Shown: positions 52,961 to 62,496 of the stretch, piece by piece
Numbering within the stretch: the first letter of the stretch is position 1
Layout: each line of letters starts with the position of its first letter
Origin: Bradyrhizobium iriomotense
GTDB lineage: Bacteria; Pseudomonadota; Alphaproteobacteria; Rhizobiales; Xanthobacteraceae
DNA length: 64,000 nucleotides
NCBI RefSeq assembly: GCF_030160715.1
Contig: NZ_BSOW01000008.1
Location: 1-64,000, forward strand
Reading direction: 5' to 3'
Notes under the pieces: model-generated
What the model saw: the letters and a program-made list of their open reading frames with translations, nothing else
Told to the model about the DNA's origin: nothing
Database searches by the model: none
Position numbers and translations under genes: made by a program

Positions 52961-53859
52961 TGCCTCGCGAACCGGGGCCCGACGAAAGCGCGGGCGCCGG
53001 CTTGCGGCCGGCGGGCTTCCTCCTCGCGCTTCCGTCGCTCGCGGTCTTTGTTGGGGTGGGCTTCATTCCGCTGGCACTGATTGCGACATGGAGTTTCTGG
53101 AGCTTCGATCCTGACACCTACTGGATCAAGCCCGCCTGGTCGTTCGCGTCATATGCGGCCCTCCTCGACAACGGACGAGCAACCGTCTTTCTGCGCACGG
53201 CGGGCCTTGCCGCACTGACGGCTACGGCTTCCACGCTGCTCGCGGTTCCGGCCGCGGCGGTCGTCGGTCTGTTGAGCGGACCGCGCCGGGCTGCGCTCCT
53301 GCTCGCACTGTTCACCATTCCATTCTTCACGAGCGGCCTCGTGCGCGCCTTTGCATGGCGCCTCGTGCTTGGTCGGCAGGGCGTCATCAACAACGCGCTA
53401 ATGAGCCTTGGAATTGTGGAGACTCCAGTCGAATGGCTTTTGTTCTCCGATTTTGCGGTCCTGATGGGGATGGTCGCCGCCTATCTGCCATTCGCGATAG
53501 TTCCCATCGTGCTGGCATTTGCGCGGATCGAACATTCAGTGATTCGTGCAAGCCAGGACCTCGGTGCAGGCTTCTGGACCGTGCTCGCAACCATCGTCTT
53601 ACCGCTCGTCCTGCCGGGAATCGTGGCGGGCTTTCTGTTCGTATTCGTCGCCGCCGTTGGCACGTCGATGGAGGTTCAGCTTCTTGGAGGGGCTGGTGCT
53701 TCGTCCATTTCCATCATGATCGACGATGTACTGAGAGTGGTGAATTTCCCCCTCGCCTTCGCAATCGCGACTGTTGTCGTCACTGTGCTCACCGTCCTCA
53801 TCATCATCGCAAATCGCGCGCTCAGGCTGTCGCGCCTGTTCGAAAGCCTCGGCATATGA
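52960..53859 (+). CDS. ABC importer permease, PotB type
   Basis: 299 residues from GTG 52960 overlapping the previous stop; GAGG lies 8 nt upstream. Six membrane spans, with the EAA-loop motif ASQDLGAGFWTVLATIVLPLVLPGIVAG between spans 4 and 5. It pairs with the PotC-type permease whose ATG overlaps its stop (ATGA). Confidence 0.88.
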   Translation: MPREPGPDESAGAGLRPAGFLLALPSLAVFVGVGFIPLALIATWSFWSFDPDTYWIKPAWSFASYAALLDNGRATVFLRTAGLAALTATASTLLAVPAAAVVGLLSGPRRAALLLALFTIPFFTSGLVRAFAWRLVLGRQGVINNALMSLGIVETPVEWLLFSDFAVLMGMVAAYLPFAIVPIVLAFARIEHSVIRASQDLGAGFWTVLATIVLPLVLPGIVAGFLFVFVAAVGTSMEVQLLGGAGASSISIMIDDVLRVVNFPLAFAIATVVVTVLTVLIIIANRALRLSRLFESLGI

Positions 53860-54698
53860 GCTCCGATGCAATCGTCACGGGACGCACCAGCGGCGGCCGG
53901 CTTTTGTTCACTACTATCACGGCGCTGAGCCTGGCAATCATGTATGCGCCGGTACTGTACCTGCTGCTTGCATCGCTGAACCCGGACGAGCAGCTTGGAC
54001 TCGTTCCGCCGAGCCGCTATAGCCTCAAATGGTATTTCGCGCTTCTCGACGATGGCCGCCTCGCCGGGGCTCTCAAAGAAAGCGCGCTGGTCGGGCTCGC
54101 AACAGCCGCACTGGCGGCGCCGATCGGCCTCTCTGCTGCGCTCGCCTACCGGGCGATGACGCGCCTGCGCGGCGTATTCCTCCTCGTCATTCTCTCGGCC
54201 ATGTTCGTCCCGGGTACGATTGAGGGCCTCGGTCTGTCGACTGCTCTGAGAGTTGTCGGTCTCGCCCCATCTTGGGTCACCATAGCAATCGGACATCTTC
54301 TGTGGACGCTGCCGTTCGCCGCAATGGTCTCGCTCATCGGCCTGTCGGCGGTCAGGCCCAGCACCATCGCGGCGGCTCGCGACCTCGGCGCCGGGCCGAT
54401 ACGGGCCTTCGTCGACATAACCCTGCCGCTCATGCGCACCAATCTCATCTCGAGCTTCGTCTTTGCATTTCTCCTTTCACTGAACGAGCAGGCGCGCGCC
54501 TACTACCTGGCCGGTCGCCAGAACACGCTTCCGCTTTATATGTTCGGCGCGATGAATTCGGGTGCCTCGCCGACCATCTACGCATTTTCAGGCGCGATCA
54601 TCGTCATCTCGGTCGCAGTCGTCGCCCTGGTCTTTGCCGCCCTAGTCGGGCAGCAGAGCCGAAGGCCACGACAAGCACCAGGCGAAACCAGCTATTGA
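53856..54698 (+). CDS. ABC importer permease, PotC type
   Basis: 280 residues, six spans, EAA-loop motif AARDLGAGPIRAFVDITLPLM near residue 180. A much longer frame opens at 53355 inside the previous permease but only the part from ATG 53856 is transporter. It completes the ATPase, binding protein, permease, permease operon. Confidence 0.9.
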   Translation: MSSDAIVTGRTSGGRLLFTTITALSLAIMYAPVLYLLLASLNPDEQLGLVPPSRYSLKWYFALLDDGRLAGALKESALVGLATAALAAPIGLSAALAYRAMTRLRGVFLLVILSAMFVPGTIEGLGLSTALRVVGLAPSWVTIAIGHLLWTLPFAAMVSLIGLSAVRPSTIAAARDLGAGPIRAFVDITLPLMRTNLISSFVFAFLLSLNEQARAYYLAGRQNTLPLYMFGAMNSGASPTIYAFSGAIIVISVAVVALVFAALVGQQSRRPRQAPGETSY

Positions 54699-55133
54699 GG
54701 CTGCAATAGGCAGTTGTCATTCTGCCCATTAAACGGCTAACTCGCCAAGATTGTCGCCGATCCCTTGCGGCTGCGGGTGAGGCTGGGATGGACGTTCAGT
54801 TATCCGTGTTACAGACGGAGTAACGAGGTCGCCTATTGGCCCATCGCTTCAGTTTGCGCGGTGCAGCGCGATGTCTGAAGTTGACGGCAGACCGGAAGTA
54901 GCTGGCCGACTGCAAAAACGACGCGATTGAAGCGGCGGCAGTTCATAGCGGCTACGGCGCTGGTCATCTGCCAAGAAAATTGCCGTCTCACCTCCAAGCA
55001 TGTGGCCTCGAATTTGAGAGGAAGTTGAACAGTCAGGGCTTGGCTATTGATGTTTGCTAGCGAACCGTAACGTCATCCGGCAACACTAGAGGCCTACGCT
55101 TGAGCAATCGGATTGACTGATCGTCGGATACTC
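54699..55133. other. Gap with a binding-protein relic
   Basis: No complete gene. It contains the 44-bp relic at 54927-54970 and a small inverted repeat CTATTG/CAATAG just after the permease stop. Confidence 0.4.
54927..54970 (+). pseudogene. 5' relic of a COG2984-type binding protein
   Basis: TTGAAGCGGCGGCAGTTCAT and the following AGCGGCTACGGCGCTG match the start of 34854-35825 (MKRREFIAG...TTAL) with one 2-nt gap, then similarity ends. Third trace of this gene family in the window. Confidence 0.6.
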
Positions 55134-55724
55134 ATGGTTGCACTGTTCGCGCTAGCCGAGGCGATCGTCGCGCTTGGGCTCATCTTCCGAGTGGCGACCA
55201 TCCTTCTGTCTTCTCGTGCGCGCGCGGTTGCGCTTGGGTGCGTGATAGCCAGCCCTTTCATAGCTCTCCTTGCATCAGTCGCCACGTTCGGCTCCAAAGG
55301 CTTCGCGGTCTTCCTCGACAGGATTGGTATGCTTACCGAGAGCCTTCCGGCCCTGTATTTGCCCGCTAGAATGGCTTGGGATCCTCTGGTGACGATTGCT
55401 CTTTTCGCACTTTATTTCCTTCGCTGGCGTCGCAGCATGCCGTCGTGGAAGGCATGGTTGACGGGCTCAAGCTTGTGGCTGATTTGGGTGTTGTTGCCTC
55501 TGGCCATCGACGTCGGCTGGACGCCAGGCCTCATGTTCTTGTACATCCTTGCGATATTTACGATCGGCCTTCCCGTCCACTACGTTGCACCGACGATCTT
55601 TGAAAGTCTGTTCTCCGGTTTGAACTTACTCCTGTTTCTGACCCCTATCCCTGGCCTTCTCATTGTATTAGTTCCGAGCGGGATACTGTTCACTCTGAGG
55701 CGACGTGAAGATGCGAGCAATTGA
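55134..55724 (+). CDS. Integral membrane protein, unknown
   Basis: 196 residues from ATG 55134 (a TTG at 55113 is possible). About five hydrophobic spans: residues 2-25, 33-53, 87-103, 117-140 and 168-185. Loops are basic on the predicted cytoplasmic side (RWRRSMPSWK, RRREDASN). No family motif recognised. The consistent hydrophobic pattern argues against chance. Confidence 0.55.
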   Translation: MVALFALAEAIVALGLIFRVATILLSSRARAVALGCVIASPFIALLASVATFGSKGFAVFLDRIGMLTESLPALYLPARMAWDPLVTIALFALYFLRWRRSMPSWKAWLTGSSLWLIWVLLPLAIDVGWTPGLMFLYILAIFTIGLPVHYVAPTIFESLFSGLNLLLFLTPIPGLLIVLVPSGILFTLRRREDASN

Positions 55725-56167
55725 CGAATTTGCCGCTCGCGCGGGCTGACCTCCTGGCTCTCCATCGAGCAGACATACCGCGGAAAGCCAGGTCCAGGCC
55801 CCGTTTCCGTGTCAGCGCGGAGTACGAGAAAGGGGCGCGGCACCGAAGCCTCCCGCCCTCGGGTTGTCACGGTCTCAGCCGGCGAACATATGCTGCCAAC
55901 CGCGGCCGTTTGCTTCCTGTGCAGACGAATTCGCGAATTTGCTGCTCGCGGTCAAAACTGCCATCGATTCTGCAATTTCATGTGCGCCGGTTATGCCTCC
56001 CCTCAGACATCCCGACCCCGCTTGTAACGAGCAGCGTGGTGCGAAATGATTGCCTCCCCATCAGGAGACTGCCTTGCCCGCGTACCTCCATCGCTTTCAC
56101 GTTTTACTTGAGCATTTGCGCCGTCGTGATACGACCACATCTCCCATAAACAACTGAGGTTGGTACA
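55725..56167. other. No supported gene
   Basis: Short overlapping frames only. The phrase GAATTTGC(C/T)GCTCGCG occurs twice (55726 and 55936), perhaps a small local duplication. Confidence 0.35.
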
Positions 56168-56350
56168 TTGGCCAAGAAAAGCAAAAGGGTCGCGCGCAAG
56201 GAATATACGGTTGTCGATGTGAAGCAACTTAAGGCGCACTCCAAAGCCAAAACGCCAGTAACGAAGATCGCAAAGGCGATGAAAAGAACCGAAGGATCTC
56301 TGAGGCAAAAAGCGAGAGCTCTCGGAATCGGTCTAGGTCATCAGCGCTGA
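56168..56350 (+). CDS. Small basic DNA-binding-like protein
   Basis: 60 residues from TTG 56168, with GAGG 8 nt upstream. AKKSKRVARKEYTVVDVKQL, then HSKAKTPVTKIAKAMKRTEGSLRQKARALGI. Strongly basic with a predicted helix-turn-helix (TPVTKIAKAMKRTEGSLRQK), the pattern of small Myb/homeodomain-like rhizobial proteins. It has its own strong terminator. Target unknown. Confidence 0.65.
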   Translation: MAKKSKRVARKEYTVVDVKQLKAHSKAKTPVTKIAKAMKRTEGSLRQKARALGIGLGHQR

Positions 56351-56357
56351 ACGTAAG

Positions 56358-56386
56358 AGAGCCCGGGTTGATGCCGGGCTCTTTCT
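56358..56386 (+). terminator. Intrinsic terminator
   Basis: AGAGCCCGG (56358-56366) pairs perfectly with CCGGGCTCT (56374-56382), loop 7 nt, followed by TTTCTT. It ends the small gene at 56168-56350. Confidence 0.85.
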
Positions 56387-56930
56387 TGCGCGGGATTGAG
56401 CGCCGCTGCCAACCAATCGGCCGGATGCCCGATCTGAACACGGCCACCCCAGGTTCTCGTCAGGTCTGTCGGTTGCGCTTCCTATGTATGCCCTTCACCA
56501 CAACCCTTCGGACACGGTATCGACTAACCGGGTGCTCGTATCGTCTCCGATCGGCGCGTCAGCGACCATGGCGACTCTACCTTCCCGTACGCCTTCGTTG
56601 GGTTCTGCTTGTCGGGTTCGAACTCGTTGATACATTTTGGCGTCTTCGCAATGCCGAACGGCTTCTTCCTGAAGGTACGGCGACCGCTGGCCAATCGTCC
56701 TGACGCAATTGCATTTCAGCATCGACGTGGCTGTGCCGTCCATAACTCTCACATTCGTCAATGGTGACCGTCACGATCGGCACAAACTGATGCGATGATC
56801 TGCCATGACCTGAAGATGCGTCGGAATCGGATTGGGCAGCACGTACGGCGCTCCACGCGAGGCGACGGAGACATAGCGCCTCGGTCCATCGAACAGAAAT
56901 TGAATTCGCTGCCAGAATGTCGTCTCCTGA
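56387..56930. other. Gene-poor stretch
   Basis: Overlapping minus-strand frames (56495-56761 and 56577-56783) each carry plausible pieces, one starting VPIVTVTIDECESYGRHSHV and another containing EAVRHCEDAKMYQRVRTRQA. They may be one frame-damaged small gene. The evidence is too weak for a gene call. Confidence 0.3.
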
Positions 56931-57587
56931 TCAGTTGGCGAAGAGAGTGGCAACCTTTCTCGCAAGAGCCAGTCCAAGATCGGCATTATTCTTGGCAGTG
57001 AAATGAATACCGTCGACGCCTGCCGTCGCGATCGCGCTGCCGGCATCGAAGAACTCGACCTTCATGAAACTGGCGAGCGCCCTGTACTGGGCCGCGAGTT
57101 GAACCGTCTTCTCGCGTCCACCTTCGAACATGCCCTGAAACCAGGGGTCTGGCAGATCGGCGAGCGGCGGCGGTGCCACGACCAAAACCTTCGGCGCCGG
57201 ATAGATCGTTCCCACACCGCCGGCGGAGGTGAGGACCTGACCGACCAGCTTCGACATGCCGACCGCGATCTCATAAGGCGTGCGACGGTAGTAGCTCTTG
57301 GTGTCGTTCGTCCCGAGCATCAGGATGACGAGGTCAAGCGGGATGTGGCTTGCGATCGCGACGGGAAGATAGGCCGAGCCGTTCAGGCGCGGATCGACGG
57401 GATCGTCGATCGACGTCGTGCGCGCGCTCAGGCCTTCCTCGATGATCTCGTAGCCGTTGCCGAGGGCCGCAGCCATCGCGCCGGTCCAGCGCTCGTGAAC
57501 GGGAAAACGAGTCGTCGGAGATCCCTCGGGGACGGCGATCCATCCCCAGGTCAGGGAATCGCCAAAGCACAGGATACGTCTCGTCAT
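56931..57587 (-). CDS. SGNH/GDSL-type hydrolase 1
   Basis: 218 residues from ATG 57587 with GAGG upstream; the frame extends further but inside the neighbouring permease. Block I CFGDSLTWG (catalytic Ser), block III MLGTNDTKS (oxyanion Asn), block V GVDGIHFT (Asp-x-x-His). No signal peptide, so cytoplasmic. GEGLSARTT-like DDP region matches the acyl-esterase/arylesterase subgroup, and the second hydrolase (62497-63162) is a paralogue. It is the last gene of the importer-3 operon, 11 bp after the permease. I infer removal of an acyl group from the imported compound. Confidence 0.88.
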   Translation of the reverse strand: MTRRILCFGDSLTWGWIAVPEGSPTTRFPVHERWTGAMAAALGNGYEIIEEGLSARTTSIDDPVDPRLNGSAYLPVAIASHIPLDLVILMLGTNDTKSYYRRTPYEIAVGMSKLVGQVLTSAGGVGTIYPAPKVLVVAPPPLADLPDPWFQGMFEGGREKTVQLAAQYRALASFMKVEFFDAGSAIATAGVDGIHFTAKNNADLGLALARKVATLFAN

Positions 57588-57598
57588 CGTGACCTCAC

Positions 57599-58543
57599 TC
57601 AGTTGGATTTGGATCGTAGACCGTAGAAGATCGCGGCAAGCAGGATGATCAGGCCCTGCACAATTAGCTTGCCCGGCTCCTGCACGCCCATCGTCGTCAT
57701 GACGACGAACAGCAGCGCAAAGCAGAGGACGCCCACGAACGGGCCCCATACCTCTGCGGGCCTTCCAAAAACCACACCGCCGAGAATCGTTGCCGCGATC
57801 GAATTCATGACGAGCTCGGGCCCGAACCGCACGCTGCCGACGGCGATCGACGAGGTCTGCACCAGCGCGGCCACCGCAGACATCAGCCCTGAGATCACAT
57901 GCGCGATGACGACGGTCCGTTCGACCGGCACGCCGGAGAAATGTGCCGACGTCGGGTTGCTGCCGATCGACCACACGAAGCGTCCGAACACGGAGACGCC
58001 GAGAAACGCACTCATGATGCCGGCGAGCGCGATCCAGAACATCACCGGCGCCGGTATCGTCCAGAACCGCAGATTGTAGAGCGCATGGAATTCCGCCGGC
58101 ACGTCGCCGGGCGGCTTACCGTTAGCGAGGTACTCGACGAGACCGATCAACACGATGTTGATCGCGAGCGTTACGATCACGGCCGACGCGCGCCGCTTGC
58201 CGACCAGAAGGCCGTTGACCAGACCAACCGCCAGCCCGACGCCGAGGCAAAGCAGGACGATCGGCAGCAGCGGCCAGCTATAGAGCAGTCCGGACGAGAT
58301 CAGATAGTTGACGAGCAGGATGATGCCGCCGGCCGACAGATCGATCGAACGCGACGAGATCACCAGCAGCTGGCCGAGCACGACAATGCCGAGCGGCACG
58401 ACCTGGCGGGCAAACGTTCCAAGGATCGCAGGATTCATCATGTTCGGCCGCAGCACCCAGAGGGTGACCAGCAGCACCACGAACACGATGCAGGACGGCG
58501 GGATCCGAAGCGCGGCGCGGAACAGGCTCGAACGAGAGGTCAT
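57599..58543 (-). CDS. Ribose-type ABC permease 2, importer 3
   Basis: 314 residues, eight to ten spans, conserved SRSIDLSAGGIILLVNY and the late AATILGGVVFGRPAEVWGPF. Paired with the permease at 58547-59488 (3-bp gap), so the channel is probably a heterodimer, unlike the single permeases of importers 1 and 2. Confidence 0.9.
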   Translation of the reverse strand: MTSRSSLFRAALRIPPSCIVFVVLLVTLWVLRPNMMNPAILGTFARQVVPLGIVVLGQLLVISSRSIDLSAGGIILLVNYLISSGLLYSWPLLPIVLLCLGVGLAVGLVNGLLVGKRRASAVIVTLAINIVLIGLVEYLANGKPPGDVPAEFHALYNLRFWTIPAPVMFWIALAGIMSAFLGVSVFGRFVWSIGSNPTSAHFSGVPVERTVVIAHVISGLMSAVAALVQTSSIAVGSVRFGPELVMNSIAATILGGVVFGRPAEVWGPFVGVLCFALLFVVMTTMGVQEPGKLIVQGLIILLAAIFYGLRSKSN

Positions 58544-58546
58544 GAT

Positions 58547-59488
58547 CTACAGGCCGATGTTCTTGCGCGGCTGGAGCGCGATGACGAGAAGCAGGATCGC
58601 GCCTTTCACGACCGTCTGGATGAACGCAGACACGTTGAGGAGGTTCATGCCGTTCGCGATCAATGAGAGCAGTCCGCAGCCGATCAGCGTGCCGTGGAGG
58701 CTTCCGATGCCGCCGGCAAGCTGCGTGCCGCCGAGCGCCACGGCGGTGATCGAATCCACCGCATATTGCGTGCCGATATTGGGATCGCCCGAGGCGATCC
58801 GGCCAGCAAGGAAGATGCCGGCCGCCGCCGCGAAGCAGGAGCTGAGCACGTAGGCCGCAAGCACATTGCGCCGCTCGGCAATGCCGAACGTGCCGGCCGT
58901 CTCGCCGCCGCCGATCGCAAACAGGTGCAAGCCGAAGCGCGAAGCATGCACGATCTTCCAGCCGAACAGGATAGCGACGATCGTCCAGATCACGGGCATG
59001 TAGATGCCGAAGAGCTGACCGCTCACGAGAGCAACGATCTCGGATGCGACCGTGCCGCCCGCGGACGGCCGCACGAACATGGCCGCGCCCTGGGTTATGC
59101 CCATGATCGAGAGGGTCGCGATGATCGGATGCACCCGGAAGCGCGTCACCGCGACGCCGTTGAGAAGCCCGACCACTGCGGCCATCAACATCGCCGCCGG
59201 CACCGTGACATACACGGGCGCGTTCAAGGACAGGATCCCGGTGGTGAGGCTGACGACGGAGCCAACGGACAGGTCGAGACCCTTCACCAGGATCACGATC
59301 ATCTGGCCGATGCTGACCAGGATCAGCGGAGCTGCCTGCGCAAACAGGTTGAGGACGTTCTGCCGACTCACAAAATCGGCTGTCGCCGCCGCAAGGCCCG
59401 CGCAACAGCAGATCGCGACCAGAAGCGGAATGGTCCAGAGACCGTGCCGCGAATTGGCCCTGAAGAAGATCTGACCGACTTTCGACAT
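58547..59488 (-). CDS. Ribose-type ABC permease 1, importer 3
   Basis: 313 residues with the BPD_transp_2 motif KGLDLSVGSVVSLT near residue 70 and VALGGTQLAGGIGSLHG near the end. It starts 12 bp after the ATPase gene on the same strand. A long frame on the opposite strand (58694-60439) is only a codon-bias shadow. Confidence 0.9.
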   Translation of the reverse strand: MSKVGQIFFRANSRHGLWTIPLLVAICCCAGLAAATADFVSRQNVLNLFAQAAPLILVSIGQMIVILVKGLDLSVGSVVSLTTGILSLNAPVYVTVPAAMLMAAVVGLLNGVAVTRFRVHPIIATLSIMGITQGAAMFVRPSAGGTVASEIVALVSGQLFGIYMPVIWTIVAILFGWKIVHASRFGLHLFAIGGGETAGTFGIAERRNVLAAYVLSSCFAAAAGIFLAGRIASGDPNIGTQYAVDSITAVALGGTQLAGGIGSLHGTLIGCGLLSLIANGMNLLNVSAFIQTVVKGAILLLVIALQPRKNIGL

Positions 59489-59500
59489 CCTTCCGATCCC

Positions 59501-61003
59501 TCAGCGGTGCAGCGCGGCTTCAAGGATGGCGTGCTCGGTGGCCTGCTCGGCCGGCATTTCCGCAACGACATGCTTGTCATGGATGACGTAGAGCCGGTCG
59601 CAGAGGCCGATCAGCTCCAGCGTCTCGCGCGAGAGCACGACGACCGAGCCGCCGGCATTCGCGTATGCCCGCAGCAGCTTGTAGATCTCCGCCTTGGCGC
59701 CGACGTCGACGCCGCGCGTCGGCTCCTCGATCAGCAGGATATCGGCGCCGAGCGCCAGATAACGTCCGAGCAGCACTTTCTGCTGGTTTCCGCCGGAGAG
59801 CGTGCCGACCGGCGTGTAGGGCGTGGCCGCCTTGATCGAGAGACTTTTGATCGAGTTTGCGATGACATCGCGATGGCGGCCTGCGGGCGCCAGCTCGAAG
59901 TGCTGGCTGTGCAGGCCGATGGTGAGGTTGTGCGCGAGCGACAGTTCAAGGAACAGACCTTCGAGTTTTCTGTCTTCCGGCACGAAGCTGACGCCGAGCG
60001 CCTGCAAAATGCGGATACCGTGGTCTTCCGGCAACGGCAGAGCGAGCTCGCGGCTACCAATGCGCACCCTGCCCTCATGCGCCGCGTACCGCCCGACGAG
60101 CGACCTGACCAGCTCCCGCTGTCCCTGCCCCTCGAGCCCGGCCAGCGCGACGATCTCGCCGCGACGCAGGACGATCGAGCACGGTGCCGAGTCCGGCGTC
60201 AGACGAAGACCTTCGATAGAGAGAACGACCTCGCCCTCCCTCCGGGGCGGCCTGGGCGGAAACAGCTCGGCGAGCTCGCGGCCGACCATCATCGCGATCA
60301 ATCGTTTCGGCGTGATCGCGGCCACAGGAACGGTGTCGACGTTCCGACCGTCCTTCAGCACGGTGATGGTGTCACAGATCTTGAAGATCTCCTCCATCCG
60401 GTGCGAGATGTAGACGACGGCCTTCTCCTGCTGCTTTAGGCTGAGGATTTGCGCGTTGAGGATCTCGACGTCAGCAGCGTTGAGCGCGGCCGACGGCTCG
60501 TCGAGGATGATGACGTCCGCATTGGCCGAGATGCCGTGCGCGATCTCGACGAACTGCCGCTCGGCAATGGAGAGATTGCCGACGAGTGTTGCCGGATCGA
60601 GGTTCAGGCCGAGGCCGCGGAGCGTATTGCGCGCATTCTGCTCCATAACGGCGACGTCGACGGATCCGAGCACCGTCAGCGGCTCCTTGCCGAGACACAT
60701 GTTCTCGGCGATAGATAGATTGGCGAGAAGCGAGTGCTCCTGGAAGACAGTGGAGATGCCGGCATCGAGTGCCTCGCGCGGTGACGCGAAACGGACGGTT
60801 CGGCCGGCCTTCCGGATCATGCCGTCATCAGGCTGAACCACGCCGGCCAGGATTTTCATGAGTGTCGACTTGCCAGCGCCGTTCTCGCCCATGAGGGCGT
60901 GCACGCTGCCGGGCAGCAGTTGAAAGTCGACATCATCAAGCGCTGCAACGCCACCAAACGACTTCGAAATCGACGTCATCTGGACCAGTGGCTCAATCTT
61001 CAT
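59501..61003 (-). CDS. Two-domain sugar ABC ATPase, importer 3
   Basis: 500 residues, RbsA/XylG type. Domain 1: Walker A GENGAGKST, signature LSIAERQ, Walker B IILDEPSAAL. Domain 2: degenerate Walker A GLEGQGQRE, signature LSGGNQQKV, Walker B LLIEEPTRGVD (acidic pair kept, in contrast to importer 2). It lies downstream of the binding protein across a stem-loop and upstream of both permeases. Confidence 0.92.
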   Translation of the reverse strand: MKIEPLVQMTSISKSFGGVAALDDVDFQLLPGSVHALMGENGAGKSTLMKILAGVVQPDDGMIRKAGRTVRFASPREALDAGISTVFQEHSLLANLSIAENMCLGKEPLTVLGSVDVAVMEQNARNTLRGLGLNLDPATLVGNLSIAERQFVEIAHGISANADVIILDEPSAALNAADVEILNAQILSLKQQEKAVVYISHRMEEIFKICDTITVLKDGRNVDTVPVAAITPKRLIAMMVGRELAELFPPRPPRREGEVVLSIEGLRLTPDSAPCSIVLRRGEIVALAGLEGQGQRELVRSLVGRYAAHEGRVRIGSRELALPLPEDHGIRILQALGVSFVPEDRKLEGLFLELSLAHNLTIGLHSQHFELAPAGRHRDVIANSIKSLSIKAATPYTPVGTLSGGNQQKVLLGRYLALGADILLIEEPTRGVDVGAKAEIYKLLRAYANAGGSVVVLSRETLELIGLCDRLYVIHDKHVVAEMPAEQATEHAILEAALHR

Positions 61004-61041
61004 CGTCTCGATCCGACGTAGTCAAAGTGCAGAAAGACGCA

Positions 61042-61076
61042 AGCGCCGGCGGCGGCACGACCATGCCGCCGGCGCT
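61042..61076 (-). terminator. Intercistronic stem-loop after the binding-protein gene
   Basis: AGCGCCGGCGGC (61042-61053) pairs perfectly (12 bp) with GCCGCCGGCGCT (61065-61076), 8 bp beyond the binding-protein stop. Only a weak T-tract (TGCGTCTTTC) follows on the minus strand, so partial attenuation is likely. Confidence 0.65.
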
Positions 61077-61083
61077 GCCGCGA

Positions 61084-62160
61084 TCAGTGCTTGCCGTAGT
61101 ACTTCTGGAGATCCTGCTCGGTCAGGCTGGTCGGAAACCAGGCATTGGCGCTGAGATCCTTGCGATAGTACTTCTTGGCCTTTTCGAGATCCCAGCCTTC
61201 GGGCTCGTAGACGTAACGCTTGTGGAGCTGCTTGCCTTCGAGAAGAGCAACGGCCGCACGCACGCCGGCGGCGCCTTGCTCGGGACCGTACTCCGGCGAG
61301 ATCGACGGGAAGCCGAGCTCGATCCAGCGGGCGAAGAAGCCGTTATTGCCTTCACCGGTGATCGGCGGAATTTTGGCGCCATATTGCTGGAAGACATCGA
61401 CGCAGGCGCGGGTCATGTCGGCGCCCGATGACCAGATGCCGTCGACCTTCGGATTGTTGAGATAGAAGGTCTCGCAGACCTGCTTGCCGACGTCGTATTG
61501 CCACTTGCCGGCATCTTCCGCGACGATCTTGATGTCGGTGCCCTTGAGCGCTTCCAGCAGGCCCTTGTAGCGGTTGATGTCCTCAGGATGCGCCGGAAGG
61601 CCGCGCAACACCCAGATGTTTCCCTTGCCGTGGAGCTGCTTGACGAGGAAGTCGCCCATCACCTTGCCGAAGTGAACGCCGCCGCCCTGGATATCGACCG
61701 TGTATTTGTCGGTCTCGGTCAGACCGGTGTGGACGATGACGGGAATGCCGGCGGCAACGGCCTTTTCGATGCCTGCGTCGGCGGAGGTTGGCGTCAGAGG
61801 TGTGACGATGATCGCATCGACCTTCTGCGCAATCAGGTCCTCGATGTCGGCGACCTGCTTGGCTTGGCTGATGTTGGCGTCGAGCAGAATGAACTGACCG
61901 ATTCGCTTGTCGAGCTTCGCGGCCGCCTCCGCGTCATGCGCCATCTGGACAGTCCAGGTGTTGGCGTTCACGCCGAAATGGCTCATGCCGATCTTCCACG
62001 GACCGTTCTTCTTGAACTGGTCCGGCGCAGTCATGCGCTCGTCGCCGGGGCGCGGTGTCACGCCCTGCATGAGATTGACTTCCTCGGCCTGGACTACGCC
62101 AACCCCAAGCCAAATCGTTGCCATCAAACCGAGGCCGAGTGCCCTCATTCCCTGGTGCAT
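61084..62160 (-). CDS. Periplasmic sugar-binding protein, importer 3
   Basis: 358 residues from ATG 62160, with GGAGGAGG upstream. Signal peptide MHQGMRALGLGLMATIWLGV...VQA, cut near residue 25. Periplasmic binding protein type 1 fold: WKIGMSHFGVNANTWTVQMAH, VDAIIVTPLTPTSADAGIEKAVAAGIPVIVHTG, DGIWSSGADMTRACVDVFQ, TGEGNNGF. First gene of the minus-strand operon binding protein, ATPase, permease, permease, SGNH hydrolase. Confidence 0.9.
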   Translation of the reverse strand: MHQGMRALGLGLMATIWLGVGVVQAEEVNLMQGVTPRPGDERMTAPDQFKKNGPWKIGMSHFGVNANTWTVQMAHDAEAAAKLDKRIGQFILLDANISQAKQVADIEDLIAQKVDAIIVTPLTPTSADAGIEKAVAAGIPVIVHTGLTETDKYTVDIQGGGVHFGKVMGDFLVKQLHGKGNIWVLRGLPAHPEDINRYKGLLEALKGTDIKIVAEDAGKWQYDVGKQVCETFYLNNPKVDGIWSSGADMTRACVDVFQQYGAKIPPITGEGNNGFFARWIELGFPSISPEYGPEQGAAGVRAAVALLEGKQLHKRYVYEPEGWDLEKAKKYYRKDLSANAWFPTSLTEQDLQKYYGKH

Positions 62161-62496
62161 CAAATCCTCCTCCTTCATCGCACGTAACGTGCAGAGTTCT
62201 TTTGCTTCGGGGGAAAGAAGGACGCAGGTCGCCGCGCGCCCGCCGCGGACACGCGACGTACGTGGGGTGATCCAGTTCAAAAGGTGAGCGGCTCTTCTTC
62301 ACGAAGAGCTTGTGCCAACGACGTCCCAATCTCCCAACGCTGGCAAGCTGCGAGCAGCAGACCAGCAAGACCTACTTGCACATAGCCAGAGCAAGCTGTC
62401 AATAATTATTCATCTTGAATGATCAATTAGCTCTTGCGACTGCCCGCCGGCGCGACCAAAGATGCGGAAGCCCAAAAAGCATGAGGATTCAGAGCG
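62161..62496. promoter_or_regulatory. Divergent promoter region with an AT-rich operator candidate
   Basis: No gene. The AT-rich patch 62398-62428 contains the imperfect dyad AATT-ATTCA-TCT-TGAAT-GATC-AATT (62404-62428), and TTGACA on the minus strand beside it could be a -35 element for the importer. ROK regulators bind AT-rich dyads of this size, and a ROK gene is two genes away. Confidence 0.45.

Noticed and set aside
53355..53855. N-terminal extension of the PotC-type permease
   Set aside because: The first 167 codons overlap the PotB-type gene in another frame and are not membrane-like; the ATGA-coupled start at 53856 fits the family length.
57588..57974. N-terminal extension of SGNH hydrolase 1
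   Set aside because: It overlaps the permease gene out of frame and is Arg/Asp-rich; the ATG at 57587 has a ribosome site and begins the GDS block at the usual distance.
58694..60439. 581-codon plus-strand frame opposite the importer-3 permease and ATPase
   Set aside because: Rich in Arg, Asp and His, typical of antisense frames; the minus-strand transporter genes are unambiguous.
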